Origin: Pictodentalium vernedei
Taxonomy: Eukaryota > Mollusca > Scaphopoda > Dentaliida > Dentaliidae
NCBI GenBank assembly: GCA_031216915.1
Contig: CM062288.1
Coordinates: 179,330,596-179,394,595, forward strand
Length of the DNA: 64,000 nt
Direction of reading: 5' to 3'
The notes under the pieces were generated by a model that was not told where the DNA came from, did no database searches, and was given only the letters and a program-made list of their open reading frames with translations. Of the stretch, positions 10,854 to 20,740 are shown piece after piece (positions within the stretch are counted from its first letter, which is position 1; every line of letters starts with the position of its first letter). The translations under genes were made by a program, and so were the position numbers.

Positions 10854-11787
10854 TGTAGGGATCATTCTATTGATATTTATGATCCCTCCATTCCAGACAT
10901 TGCTAATTTTTTGGTCTACTTGTTTGACGAGATCAAAGTGCAGCCAATAACTATTAAGGGTTATAGATCTATGCTATCGGATACTTATGCTCATCATGAT
11001 AGCTTACAAATTGGATCTAATGTCTCTTTATCAAAGTTAGTTAAAAACTTTTCGATAAATAGACCTAGAACCATTAGGTTAATTCCTGAGTGGAATTTAG
11101 CTTGTGTTCTTCTAAAGCTAAAAGAAGCGCCATTTGAACCCCTTGATATGGTAGACTTCAAATACTTATCTTATAAGACAGCTTTTCTCGTAGCCTTCTC
11201 TTCTGCTAGAAGAGTTAGTGAGCTTCATGCTCTATCTGTTGATGATTCTCACTATCGTAGTGTTGGTAATACTGTTACTTTGATTACCAATGTGGGTTTT
11301 TTGGCTAAGAATCAGGCTCCTAATAAGTACCCTGAACCTATTGTTATTAAAGCTTTTCCGTCCTCAGATGGCCATAGGCCTTTGCTGTGTCCAGTTAGAG
11401 CTATGTGTATTTACAAACATAGATCTGAGTTTATCAGAAAGGGACGAAAACGTTTCTTTCTGTCTCTCTGTCTCTACTGCCTAATAGAAGGGACATCACG
11501 GTCCATTCTATTTCAAGGTGGATTCAGTTGACTTGACTATCCATACTGCTTATGAAAGATTATCTTCTACTCAGCATTCTGTGCTTAAGATTTCAGCGCA
11601 TGAAGTTAGAGCGCTGTCTACATCTTGGGCTTATGCTAATAGTATTGCTATTACCGATTTGATGAAGGCTGCATACTGGTCTCAGCCTTCTATGTTCACA
11701 AATTTTTACTTTAGAAATATTGAGTCTATTTCTGGCGACCTTCGTTGTTTAGGTCCTTTATCTGTTGCTCAGAATGTCATTTACTAA
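10854..11787 (+). pseudogene. DIRS-A tyrosine recombinase, frameshifted
   Basis: The frame runs to 11531 and then shifts, with the rest in the frame ending at 11787. The first catalytic Arg is seen in 'AFSSARRVSELHALSV' (about 11195-11240). The HxxR box is HEVR at 11599-11610. The nucleophile is probably the Tyr at 11707-11709 within 'MFTNFYFRN'. A helix 'SWAYANSIAITDLMKAAYW' precedes it, as in DIRS recombinases. The enzyme would join the circular DNA intermediate to the chromosome by site-specific recombination. The shift near 11520 falls between the two catalytic halves, so the protein is inactive. Confidence 0.88.
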
Positions 11788-12388
11788 ACAGTTGCAACTA
11801 TAGTTATGCAGGCTTTCTGTTCCAGCAGTGACTCTGTCCTGCTGCCCTCTTCGTGCTTGGGTGATTTACCGAGAGCAAGGGGGTGGGGGGGGGGGGGATG
11901 GTGTTCCCTTATATCACCTGCTTTATAGTGAAAAGAAGGGTATACCTCCTCAGGAGTCAGTAATTCCGAGTCGGTGCTGGGATGGTTTTAAAGTGTAAAG
12001 CTAATGTTTATCTCATTTAGGTAATATTTTTAAAGTGTAGCTCGGTGTGAAGCATTTGTATATGTCACGTGTCATACGAGCGTTAATATACAATCCTCAG
12101 ACACTTTTAAATGAGTATAAAGAGTCTCATTCTCTGGACTATATTTATTGGCTTTCCTTTAAAAAATTAGTATAATGGGTTATACTAGATGTTAATAGAG
12201 AGAGATCATTGATGTTATTGTGCTCAATTACGGATTGGTAATATGTCTTTCTTTTTTTGTATACACAAGAAAGATATATGTAAATCGTGTTTCTCCTTTT
12301 CTCCTTGAGGGGATAATTCTGTTTTTATGTAATTGAGCCTATTGGATTTTCCTTTATGTCCTAGGCCCTCCAGCCTTTTTTCTATTCT
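11788..12388 (+). other. DIRS-A 3' non-coding region
   Basis: No gene is seen. A G-rich run lies at 11880-11897. The 3' end of this stretch ('CTAGGCCCTCCA') is shared with DIRS-B at about 22688 and leads straight into the internal complementary region. Confidence 0.6.
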
Positions 12389-12478
12389 GCTAAGTCTGGG
12401 TCATTGGTACAGTATAAAAATATGAAAACATTTATAGTAATTTATATATTTTTTATACTTACCAATGACCTAGACGGG
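12389..12478 (+). repeat. DIRS-A internal complementary region (ICR)
   Basis: The first half, 12389-12424 ('GCTAAGTCTGGGTCATTGGT' then ACAGTATAAAAATATG), is the reverse complement of the outer left end (about 6254-6290). The second half, 12431-12476 (begins TTTATAGTAATTTATATATT), is the reverse complement of the outer right end (about 12732-12778). In DIRS elements this ICR acts as a bridging template that lets the two termini be completed and joined into a circle. Its conservation in a dead copy shows the element had full DIRS replication machinery when it inserted. Confidence 0.9.
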
Positions 12479-12548
12479 GATGGCCCTCCCATGAGTTGGA
12501 AACTCATACCTCCCTGCTGATTATATAACAATTCCCAGACACTGGTTG

Positions 12549-12782
12549 TAAGAATGAAGATTTGGTGCCAATTTCGGTACTTCCTTGAAACTGCGAATGC
12601 TCATGTGCAGTGGACAAAAGTATGGAGGACAATATAGGGCATTGATTTTTTGGATTTTGATGCAAATTTTGGGGATTGTGGGGGCAAAATTTGTGTTTGG
12701 CCCTGAATTTTTAAGAGTTAGCATCAGCTAAGTCTGGGTCATTGGTAAGTATAAAAAATATATAAATTACTATAAATTTTTT
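12549..12782 (-). repeat. DIRS-A right inverted terminal repeat
   Basis: Inverted copy of 6257-6460 (see there). It ends with 'GGGTCATTGGTAAGTATAAA' and 'AATATATAAATTACTATAAA', the part mirrored in the second half of the ICR. Minus-strand and plus-strand ORFs of the two ITRs give the same peptide, which is a repeat artefact. Confidence 0.9.
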
Positions 12783-13700
12783 CATATTTTCAAATTTCCA
12801 ATCTGTGACGATTTTAATCAAGTTGTCTTCCCCTGGACATAAAAGATTAATATAGATATTTATGTCAAATTCTTGTGTGCACAACCCCTCATACAGTTAT
12901 AAACCGATATTAATGAAACTTATCCAGCAATAAGTGTTTGTGCATATATTTCCATATTTTCAGTCTGTGGTAAGTTTAATTAGGTTACCTCTCATTGGAC
13001 TTTGAGGGTTTTATATATGAGTTGTATGAGGTTCTTGTGTGTCAACTCCTCCTACTTTTATGAAGTCATTTTGATGAACTTCTTTTACAAGTAAACCTGC
13101 ACAGATTCCAGAATTTTCAAGAGTCAAAAATGTTAAGCAAATTATCTCCTCTTGAACATACATTTAACCCTTTACCTAACATGAAAAGCAGACAACACTT
13201 GCAAAAAAAATTCTTGAATAACTAATTTTTTTCATTTTTTGTCTTAAAAACAGGTTATGACCCCTCATTGGAATGAGCTGGACAAGCTCGTTCCATTGAG
13301 GGATCAGAACCTATGTTTTTGAGACAAAAAATTTAAAAAATAATGAAAATTAATTGGCGATTTTTTAGAATTGCACTGGCCGTTACGTTGGGTAAAGGGT
13401 TAATACAGATTTCTTAGTAAAATTCTTCTGTGAAATCAATTTCATCCCAAAGAAGATTTAATTTTGATGTAATGTTTTATACTTGTTGACTTGGAAGTGA
13501 ACAAATGCATATTTCCAAATTTTCAAGCTCAGTCAATTTCAACCATGTTATCTCCCCATGAACTTGAATTTTTTCATTTTTATTTCATTATAAAATTTTG
13601 GTTGTGCAGCTCATCCTACATTTATAAATTGATTTTGATGAAACTTCAAAGGCGTGTCCACAAGCAAGTGATCATCTGCATGTTCTTATAATTTCAAACT
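12783..13700 (+). repeat. ~165 bp tandem array (continuation after DIRS-A)
   Basis: About five diverged monomers carry 'AATTCTTGTGTGCACAAC', 'CCTCATACAGTTATAAA', 'GATGAAACTT', 'GTGCATAT.TTCCA' and 'TTTTAATCAAGTTGTCT'. The same monomer type forms the array at 57560-58300. One monomer is interrupted by the MITE at 13167-13405. Confidence 0.75.
13167..13405. mobile_element. piggyBac-like palindromic MITE (copy 1)
   Basis: The element is flanked by TTAA and begins CCCTTTACC and ends GGTAAAGGG, so it fits TTAA-targeting piggyBac-type elements. It is palindromic throughout. The centre is 'CCTCATTGGAATGAGC' followed by its imperfect complement. A second copy, with a better preserved centre, lies at 15072-15322, and a truncated left end lies at about 42511. 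There is no transposase, so it must have been mobilised in trans. Confidence 0.7.
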
Positions 13701-13829
13701 CCTTGGAGGGTACATTTTTCAAAGCCAAAAGTGAGGGCATTAATCATCTTCAATTCTAGTTCAAACTAGTTAATGAAGAAAATGCTGAGAAATAGAATAA
13801 TCACATGAGCTGAAGCACTATATTCTTTT

Positions 13830-13841
13830 TTGAAGTTTTAT
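13830..13841 (+). repeat. SINE target-site duplication, left copy
   Basis: TTGAAGTTTTAT here is repeated exactly at 14165-14176, directly flanking the SINE. Confidence 0.85.
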
Positions 13842-14164
13842 TTATTTATTGGTGTTTAAGGACACATATTTCTGCACAATGGCTAATCCACCTATGGGTG
13901 GAGGAAGGTGCAGCACCCGGAGAGAACCACCAAGCAACTGTCAGCTCCCCAACATGCTAACTCTGCACAAGCTGGGTTAGCATCGGTTGAAGACAGGTGC
14001 GTCATCGACGTGCAGTACACCTTAGTACACCGTGACCCCACATGGGCAATGGGGGTGAAGTGTCTTGCCCAAGGACACAACGCAGTTGACGCAGGTGGGA
14101 TTCAAACCAAGGACCTCTCGGCTTGCAGCCTGCAGCTTTACCTACTGAGCCACCGCGTCCCCTC
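13842..14164 (-). mobile_element. tRNA-headed SINE, full length
   Basis: Read on the minus strand, the element starts GGGGACGCGGTGGCTCAGTA. This contains an A-box-like TGGCTCAGTAGGT, followed about 35 bp later by a B-box-like GGTTTGAATCC. Both are internal RNA polymerase III promoter elements of tRNA origin. A ~200 bp unrelated body follows, and it ends with 'TTAAACACCAATAAATAAAT', an (AATA)n tail. A perfect 12 bp direct repeat flanks it. Partial relatives lie at 2093, 14795 and 45318. Any LINE partner is unknown. Confidence 0.88.
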
Positions 14165-14176
14165 TTGAAGTTTTAT

Positions 14177-14794
14177 ATTTTAACCTGTACTTGAACTTTT
14201 CATACAAATTTATACTTTTGTTCAATTCTAGAGTTAGAAATGATTAGAGATATGGGCAAAAACTTGTTTTTTTTTCATGTAATTTTTATTTTTTGATCGA
14301 GGATTTTTAAAAATAATTGTTTAACTTTGGATATTGACTTCTTCTTTTTTTTTGCGGGGGGGGGGGGGGGGGGGGGGGGTGGGGGTGGGGGTGGTAGGGT
14401 GGGACCATATCTTTGTTGTGGACTCTTCAATTTCTTCAAGTTGCTTTACGCTAGATTTCATTTCCAAACTGTACTCTGTAACACTATTGAAGATACAAAC
14501 ACTGAATTTGGTATGCTTCTCTTTTCAGGTCAGCTCTGACAAACAAAGTGTAGCTTTTCTGATGCACAGTTGTCCATCATCCATCCGTCCACCATCACAG
14601 GCATGAGAAATTTCTGCCATTTGCCAGATTTCTGCCATTTAAAACTTAAGAAAAATAAAATAAAAAAAATTACCAAGAAATTAAAAAAAAATAAAAAGTT
14701 GTACCGAGGTTACATGAGGCAAAATAAAGTGGGGTCATCTGTCTTATTATCTTTAAATTTCAACAAGAGTAAGGGAAGCAACTCAATCCCATGA
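14177..14794. other. Intron spacer with a 24 bp G-run
   Basis: No gene was recognised. A run of G at 14356-14379 is followed by more G-tracts to about 14397. ORFs through it (Gly-rich) are artefacts. Parts near 14435-14600 ('ATTTCATTTCCAAACTGT', 'GAAGATACAAACACTGAATTTGGTATG' in pieces) look like a diverged satellite monomer. Confidence 0.4.
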
Positions 14795-14945
14795 CCTCTC
14801 AGTAGATAGAGATGCTGGCTCAAAGCCGACAGTTCCTCGCTTAGTGGTTCTCTCTGGGTACTCTGGCTTCCTCCACTCGAAAAATGTCCAACAAGAGGTG
14901 ACCCTTGCTGTCGAAAGTGTCGTTAAACCCCAATAAATAAATAAA
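14795..14945 (+). mobile_element. SINE fragment with (AATA)n tail
   Basis: The segment carries 'CTCAGTAGATAGAGATGCTG', 'AGTGGTTCTCTCTGGGTACT', 'CTGGCTTCCTCCACTC' and 'TGTCGTTAAACCCCAATAAA'. This matches the SINE at 13842-14164 in the opposite orientation, with an internal deletion. It has no obvious target duplication. Confidence 0.7.
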
Positions 14946-14989
14946 TCTCATGACTTGGAACACCATTTGTATGTGTTTTTACCGCACAG

Positions 14990-15061
14990 ATGTCAATTTT
15001 GGACAAGAAACAGGAACAACTTATCAAGGAAATTGACCGGACAATTAAAAATCAGTTTTGA
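14990..15061 (+). other. Possible orphan terminal exon (23 codons), unknown
   Basis: After a plausible acceptor (GTTTTTACCGCACAG) an open frame reads MSILDKKQEQLIKE then IDRTIKNQF and stops at TGA 15059-15061. The composition is that of a charged helical tail, not of the surrounding repeats. It lies in the dynein intron and has no matching donor. It does not fit between the two dynein exons, whose phases join directly. It could be a captured exon inside a retro-element, an exon of another gene, or chance. Confidence 0.25.
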
Positions 15062-15071
15062 TGGGTTTGGT

Positions 15072-15322
15072 TTAAACCTTTACCCAACGCAGAAGATATC
15101 AAAATGTATTATTTTAAATATCATTTTTTAAAAATTTTTCTAACAATTTAAACAAAACCATAACATGTGACCCCTCGTTGGAACGAGCTCGACGAGCTCG
15201 TTCCAACGAGGGTTCACATGATATGGTTTTGTTTAAATTTTTTGAAAAATAATATTTTTTCAACTGCTGAATTTGCATATTACGCGGGCAGATGCGACCG
15301 ATTCGTTTGGTAAAGGGTTAAC
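15072..15322. mobile_element. piggyBac-like palindromic MITE (copy 2)
   Basis: The right end is GGTAAAGGG followed by TTAA. The left end is CCTTTACCC preceded by a mutated TTTAAA. The centre near 15174-15213 is an almost perfect palindrome ('CGTTGGAACGAGCTCG' then its complement). The arms continue outward through 'AAAACCATAACATGTGA' and its inverse. The whole would form a ~250 nt hairpin. It is related to copy 1 at 13167-13405. Confidence 0.75.
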
Positions 15323-15639
15323 CGGCAAGTAAAAGTGGGAATAGTTTTTTTCTGTGAGAATTTATTCGCAAAATTGATATACCACGCAAAGCCAGATGTG
15401 TTTGGTGCAATAAATAGACTACGGTGGGAAGGGTGGAGTTTAATGACACTTTCGACGGTGGGAAGGGTGGAAAATCTTTAGAGCATCCCTTTGATAGCCA
15501 GATCCACAGAAAGGCTGCTAAAGCTAGATCTTTGAACTATTCATTTTCAAGTGTCTTCAGTGGGGGTTTCGAAAGCAATCACATTTGCTTTTGAAACCTC
15601 CACCTTCATCACTTTATTTCAGGCATTTCAGTCCAGACC

Positions 15640-16580
15640 TGCTCACATGCCTGTTGTCTACATTTTGTTTGTCCAGAATATAATTTCCTTACTACTTGAC
15701 ACAACTTGATAAAACTTCTTACACATATATATCATGCACCACATTTACATTCCATACCCCAAGGTCGATGTCACAGTGATGCGTCAAATGCTAATAATGT
15801 CATTTCTTCATGACATTTCTTATCTGGACCATAACTTCTTTACTACTTGACATAAATTGATGAAAACTCCTTACACATATATATCATTTGTAGACAGTGT
15901 GTTGCGTACCACATTTACATTCCACACCCCAAGGGCAAGCTCACTGTCATGCCTAAAATGTTAATAATGTCATTTCCTAGTAACATTTCTTTCTGGAACA
16001 TGTCTTCACCACATTGCATAAATTGATTTAAAGTTCTTCCATGAAAATCTCATTAGTAAACAGTGTGTTGAATGCCAAATTTGCATTCCATACCTTAAGG
16101 TCAATGTTACAGTTGTGCATCAAATGTGAATGTTATTTTTATTGACATTTCTTTGCTGGATCATAACTTCTTCACTACATGACATAAATGGATGAAACTT
16201 ATTACACATATATATTATCAGTAGATGGTATGTCAAGCACCACTTTTACATTCTGCATCTCAAGGTCAAGGTCACAGTTGAGTATCACATACTAAAAGTA
16301 CCGTTCTAAGTGACATTTAACTCAGTGGACTATAATTTCTTTACTTCTTGAAATAAATGGATAAAACTTCCAGCGCATACATATAATTAGTTGTTAATGT
16401 ATTACACATCAATTTTACCTTTCATCCTCCAAGGACAGGGTCACAACTATGTGCCTCTGGCATCCATCCATCCATTGTCAACATTTTGTTTGTCCAGACC
16501 ATAATTTCCTTACTACTTGACACAACTTATGAACCTTCTTGCACACATATCTTATCAGTAGACAGTTTGTCCCACAACAC
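15640..16580 (+). repeat. ~165 bp tandem array, left of DIRS-B
   Basis: Five to six monomers with 'ACTTCTTTACTACTTGACAT', 'AATTGATGAAA', 'TTACACATATATATCAT', 'AGTAGACAGTGTGTTG' and 'TTTACATTCCATACC'. The last monomer breaks at 'GTCCCACAACACA' (16580) and resumes at 23095 with 'ATTTACATTCCATACCCCAC'. The DIRS-B element was therefore inserted into one monomer. Confidence 0.8.
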
Positions 16581-16787
16581 ATATTTTTATACTATAAACC
16601 AATGGCCCAGGCTAGCTTGTGCAAACTCAAATTATCAAGGGCCAAACACAAATATTGAACCCCCCCAATCCCCAAAATTTGCTTGCAAAACCAAAAATTA
16701 AAAGTCCTATCTGGTCCTCCATACTTTTACTCTCTGCGCATGCGCAGCTGCCAGGAAGTGACCGGAATTGGCGCTAACATTATTCTT
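16581..16787 (+). repeat. DIRS-B left inverted terminal repeat
   Basis: Begins ATATTTTTATACTATAAACC and continues with 'CAATGGCCCAG', 'ATCAAGGGCCAAACACAAAT', 'AATCCCCAAAATTTGCTTGC', 'GTCCTATCTGGTCCTCCATA' and 'AGGAAGTGACCGGAATTGG'. All of these blocks recur inverted at 22876-23085. Confidence 0.88.
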
Positions 16788-17639
16788 TGTTTGGCCCTAA
16801 AGTCAGCAACAATGAACTGACATCTGTGCTTTAAAATCTTCTTTATTGAGGATGCCAGACACAAATCAATGCAAGAATTTGTGGATTCGAGGCTGTTATT
16901 GGATGATGGAAGTGTTCAACGGTGGTTTTAGATGTTCAGGGCTGTTACTTTATAATACTTATAAAATTATTTCATGTTTCCCAATTTCGGGACATCGCCT
17001 GATGTCATCAGTTTTGATAATGATTATTCCACTCTTTGTTAAATATTCCTTCCCTATCCTTCCATGAACCCGTCCTGTTGAACTCTTAAGCTTTTTGGCT
17101 ATTTTTTACTGAAATTTGTTATTAAATTTCTTGGGAGTTTAACATGTATTACAGAATATTTATTCTGTTTTTCCCCATGGTTACGTCCTCACCCTAGGGG
17201 TGTTAGGTCATTTAGTCTTGCATCTTCTATCCGATGTATCGTTTTTCTCTTCGTATGAAGATCTAGCTTTGCATCTGGTAGCATTTAAATTGGTTTCTGA
17301 CTTTGGGCCTTTTTTGTGTGCCTGATGTCTTGTTTCTGGTTTTTTCATTGACATTGTTACATTGACAACATCCTCATATATAGGTAGTATTTTATATTCT
17401 ATTACTGTAGAATTACTATAGGATACATGGATTATTATTCCGATAGTGTAGCTCAATAAATTTGGATTTTGTCCACACTTAGGTTCTATCGGGATGCCTT
17501 TGGGCTCTTAATGGTCCCTTTGGGAACTTAGGCATTTTTTTAAAAAAAAGAATTTTTAAAAAATATTTTGAATTTAATTTTGATTGCTATTATTCATGTA
17601 TCTTAATTATATATTTTGTTGTGGAGTTTGGAAGAGTGA

Positions 17640-20110
17640 TATCGACTTTAATCGATGCACTTCTGCGGACCCTTATCATCCTCGTGTTCACCAGGATGAC
17701 TAATGTTGGAGACGGGTATCGTGGTACGTTGTTGGCGGTGAGGTTCTGAGGCCAGGCCACTCACCACGTTATAATTCATTTTTTCAGTTTCTATTTCAGA
17801 GGAACATGAACATGGTGATGATATTGTGACACCCATCCAAGTGTGCTACCGTCGCCGCGCTCCATTGAGCAAATAGAGCTAGCTGCTGTGCTTATAATAT
17901 GCAAGGGATAAGGCCTCTAGTTAGTGTTCTTAATCTTTTGCAAGCAGCTAGCTCGACCAGTGAAGCGGTTACTCTGTCCGTGGGAGTCGTGACACCTGGT
18001 CAGTCCGTTGCAGTTTCTTGTTGGGAGGCTCGACGAGGTCTAATAGACAGCGAGCCAAATGTTGTTATAGGAAACTTGCATGAGCCAGAGCATACGTCCG
18101 CTCAGGACGCTCTGTCTAGTCTGCAGCTGGGGTTGGCTTCAGTCATGGCTTCCTCTGCTACGTTTCACAAGCCGAAATGAAGGTTTCTTGTTGGGAGGCT
18201 CGACGAGGTCAATGAGGCCACGAGGGGGTGAGGTCTGTCTCTAACCTAACAACATTTGGGGCAAATGTTGTTATGAGAAACTTGCACAAGACAGAGCATA
18301 CGTCCGCCTGCCACTTGGGATGCTCTGTCTAGTCTGCAGCCGGGGTCGGCTTCAGTCATGGCTTACTCTGCTACGTTATTAAAGCACACACGACTGCTGG
18401 CTAGCTACCAGACTTCAGATATCCAGTCAACTGCGTGAAGACGGAACCATTCTTCGCCCCTGAAGTCAGACCATCCGATAGCTAGCGATCCGAGGCATCA
18501 ATCAATGTTATGCTCGGAGAAGAGATCTATCTCCGGATCTTCGTCCCAGGAGCAGCAAGTGGTGGGAAAAAACAGAAGATCGCTGCTCCTCAAGCCTCGG
18601 GAATGGACTTGCTGTCGCAGTTGTGCAGCTATTAGCAGCATCCCAGCTAATGCAAGAGCAGCCTCCTGCAAACTCCAATGTTGAGCTGTCAGACGGTGCT
18701 GGGTCAGTCTGGTCAATTGTGCATGTAGAAGAAGCCAGAAGTTTCTCTACGGGACGCTCGGCTAGATCTGTTGTCAGATCTCCATTTGGAGAACCCTCTC
18801 CGTCCTGTTAACAGTCGGGGTCGGCTGTGTCTGTTGTGAGAAACCATATTGAGTCGTAACACACATCAAAACGTTACTTCCACACTGCATGTGGGGCCGG
18901 CAGCAGTTATGGCTTCTACTCACATGGAAGTGCACAAAAGAGGATTAGTCTAGAAGTTTCTAAGTGGGATACTCGGCGAGATCTGGGGACAGATCGCGAG
19001 TGCAGAGCGTTTTTTCGTCCCGTTAACAGTCAGGGACGACTGTTTTGTGTTGTAAGAAACTTCAATGAGGAGGTGCATCCGTCCTATGTGACAAGTTGGG
19101 ATGCTTCTTCCGCACTTCAGCCAGGGTTGACTGTGGTTATGGCTTCCTCTTCTTCCATGGATATGCACGATAAGGGATAGATGCCTACAAGTTTCTAACG
19201 GAACGTTCAGCCAGGTCTGGAGCAGACTGCGAGCTGGAGAACCTTTTCCTTTCCGTCAGCAGTCGAGGTCGACTGTTTTTGGTGCGAGGAACTTTAGTGA
19301 GTTGGGACGCCTGTTCACGCTTGCAGTTCAGGATGCTTCTTCCACACTGCAGCCGATTCGGTGGCAGCTATGGCATCTTCCCTTGCTTCATTAATGAAGC
19401 GTGTTGACCACAGACTAGCTGTCTGATTTCGCTGGTTCGGGTTGATAGCTAGTCGTTAGAGACTAGTACTATCATTTAACAGATTCCTATGGTGAGCTGT
19501 CAGACGGTGCTGCGTTGGTCCAGTAATCCGTTCAGTCGGATGGAGTTGACCATATTTGTGGATGGAACATTTGGATGGTGAGAGGGATACGGAGTGTGAA
19601 TCTCCATCTCTCACAGAAGGGCTCTTTAAGACTGAAAAGTCTTAAGCTCTTAAGAATATTGTTCCATCTGAATATAAGTCGGCGTTTAGATGAGCAGGCC
19701 GGGCATGTAAATATGTCCCTACCTGCATCATTTAATATATGCTCGGAAATAATGGAATGTGCTATTTCATTGAAAAGAGCAAATCTGGGTGCTATGTCCT
19801 AAGCAGATAACCTTACCAGAGCTATGGCGCAACGTCTCAATGGAAAGAAATATGAGGACATGGTTCCCCGCTAAGAGTTCTTTCCAGGGCAGTCATGTAT
19901 GCCATGTACAACTCTGCACGGACAGGGAATTTGGAGTTAGTAAGACGTGATGCTGCCCTTATGTCGTCATCACTTATAGATGACAAGGTGAAAAACTCTC
20001 TCTGAGTCGCTCCGGTTACTGGAAATATACTATTTCACTACAAGCTTGCGTTGATATAGGAGCAGGCTACAAGGGTAAGCGAGGCCATTCTGCTTCTAAG
20101 AAAGCATCGT
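17640..20110 (+). pseudogene. DIRS-B gag-like region with internal repeated units
   Basis: Homology to DIRS-A gag shows as 'GGAGACGGGTATCGTGGTAC' (17709) and 'VTPGQSVAVSCWEAR' against 'VTPGLSVAVQERR'. The region is expanded by degenerate copies of a ~170-220 bp unit near 18015, 18185, 18740, 18950 and 19180. Each has a 'GGGACGCTCGGCGAGATCTG'-like start, 'GTTAACAGTCG.GGTCGACTG' and 'GAAACTT.AATGAG', then 'CTTCAGTCATGGCTTCCTCT'. Downstream, 'ARTGNLELVRRDAALMSSS' near 19915-19980 looks like the C-terminal part of gag. Many stops are present. Confidence 0.55.
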
Positions 20111-20249
20111 GAGAATGTCTCGCGAGGTACAATAACCCTCTTATATTTACTCTGGAAATTGTCATTATAGCGACTCGGGAAAGGGGCGTAGGTCTGATCA
20201 AGGTTATGGATCAGACCCCCCTAGGCCGATGATTAACAGAAGGTTATCA

Positions 20250-20740
20250 TCTTCACGAGAAACTGGACGTTAATCACGGAAGTTCCTTTCAAAGAGAGTC
20301 GCTTCTAGAGGAGGTAAAGGCTCTCTTGAAGGGAACAGTTGCTGTCGATGAGACAAGCTTCTTCAATGGGAGGACGTAGTTTCTCCTCCCGTAAGCATCA
20401 TAAGTTGTACAGGTAATGGACATGACCACTATTGCTTGCCAGTTGATGGAAGATTATCAACTTCACGAGCAAATGGACATTAATCACGGAAGTTCCTTTC
20501 AAAAAGAGTCGCTCCTAGACTAGTGGAGGTAAAGGCTCTATTATTGAAGGGAACAATTTAGGTCATTGAGAATAGATTTCGGTTGCTTGCCACTTGGTGA
20601 TAGATTATCATAGTAGCCTTCTGTACGGTTACAGTGGTCTCTTGGGTTAGGCTCTGTCCACTGTCTTTTGGGAATAAAACCAAAAAAGATACTGTGCTTT
20701 TTTGGTTTGTTTTTCCTAGGTGTCATAGACTTGTGTCTTA
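20250..20740 (+). pseudogene. DIRS-B remnant before the RT domain, locally duplicated
   Basis: A ~95 bp block at about 20260-20340 ('ATTAATCACGGAAGTTCCTT', 'GAGGTAAAGGCTCTC') recurs at about 20465-20555. It can be read 'RESLLEEVKALLKG', matching 'RESLLSEVQSLLGK' just before the RT core of DIRS-A. Further on, 'GVIDLC' at about 20715-20732 may be the first RT block ('RPVIDLS'). No YxDD box follows. Confidence 0.45.

Larger units (their letters stand above)
6257..12782 (+). mobile_element. DIRS-like retrotransposon A (complete structure, decayed ORFs)
   Basis: A ~6.5 kb element carries inverted terminal repeats, a gag-like region, reverse transcriptase, RNase H, a connecting domain and a tyrosine recombinase, all in + orientation. 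It also has an internal complementary region. This is the organisation of the DIRS order, which replicates through a circular intermediate joined by a tyrosine recombinase instead of a DDE integrase. No target duplication is visible, as expected. The flanks (left '...ATGTGCAT', right 'CATATTTTCAAATTTCC...') together recreate an uninterrupted satellite monomer. Several stops and at least four frame changes show that this copy is dead. Confidence 0.9.
6102..13760 (+). mobile_element. Helitron-like satellite element, split by DIRS-A
   Basis: The left end (about 6102-6180) reads TTATACTTCTTTGAAGTGGG, then a 'GTCTGTCCATC' leader and 'AATTCTTGTGTGTGCAA'. This is the same order as the complete element at 57470-58508. 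The DIRS-A element then interrupts it. The array of ~165 bp monomers resumes at 12783 and runs to about 13700. The right end has 'GGGCATTAATCATCTTCAATT' followed by CTAG at 13756-13759, matching the other copy's 3' end, although the hairpin is degraded. A TTAA-flanked MITE is also nested in it. The Helitron assignment rests on the CTAG|T end and is an inference. Confidence 0.55.

Noticed and set aside
14092..14164. Functional tRNA gene on the minus strand
   Set aside because: A and B boxes are present, but the sequence continues into a SINE body and (AATA)n tail with flanking duplication, and no complete cloverleaf could be drawn.
14327..14606. Gly-rich proteins across the G-run
   Set aside because: They are open only because of the poly-G tract. 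Both frames give homopolymers and no conserved sequence.
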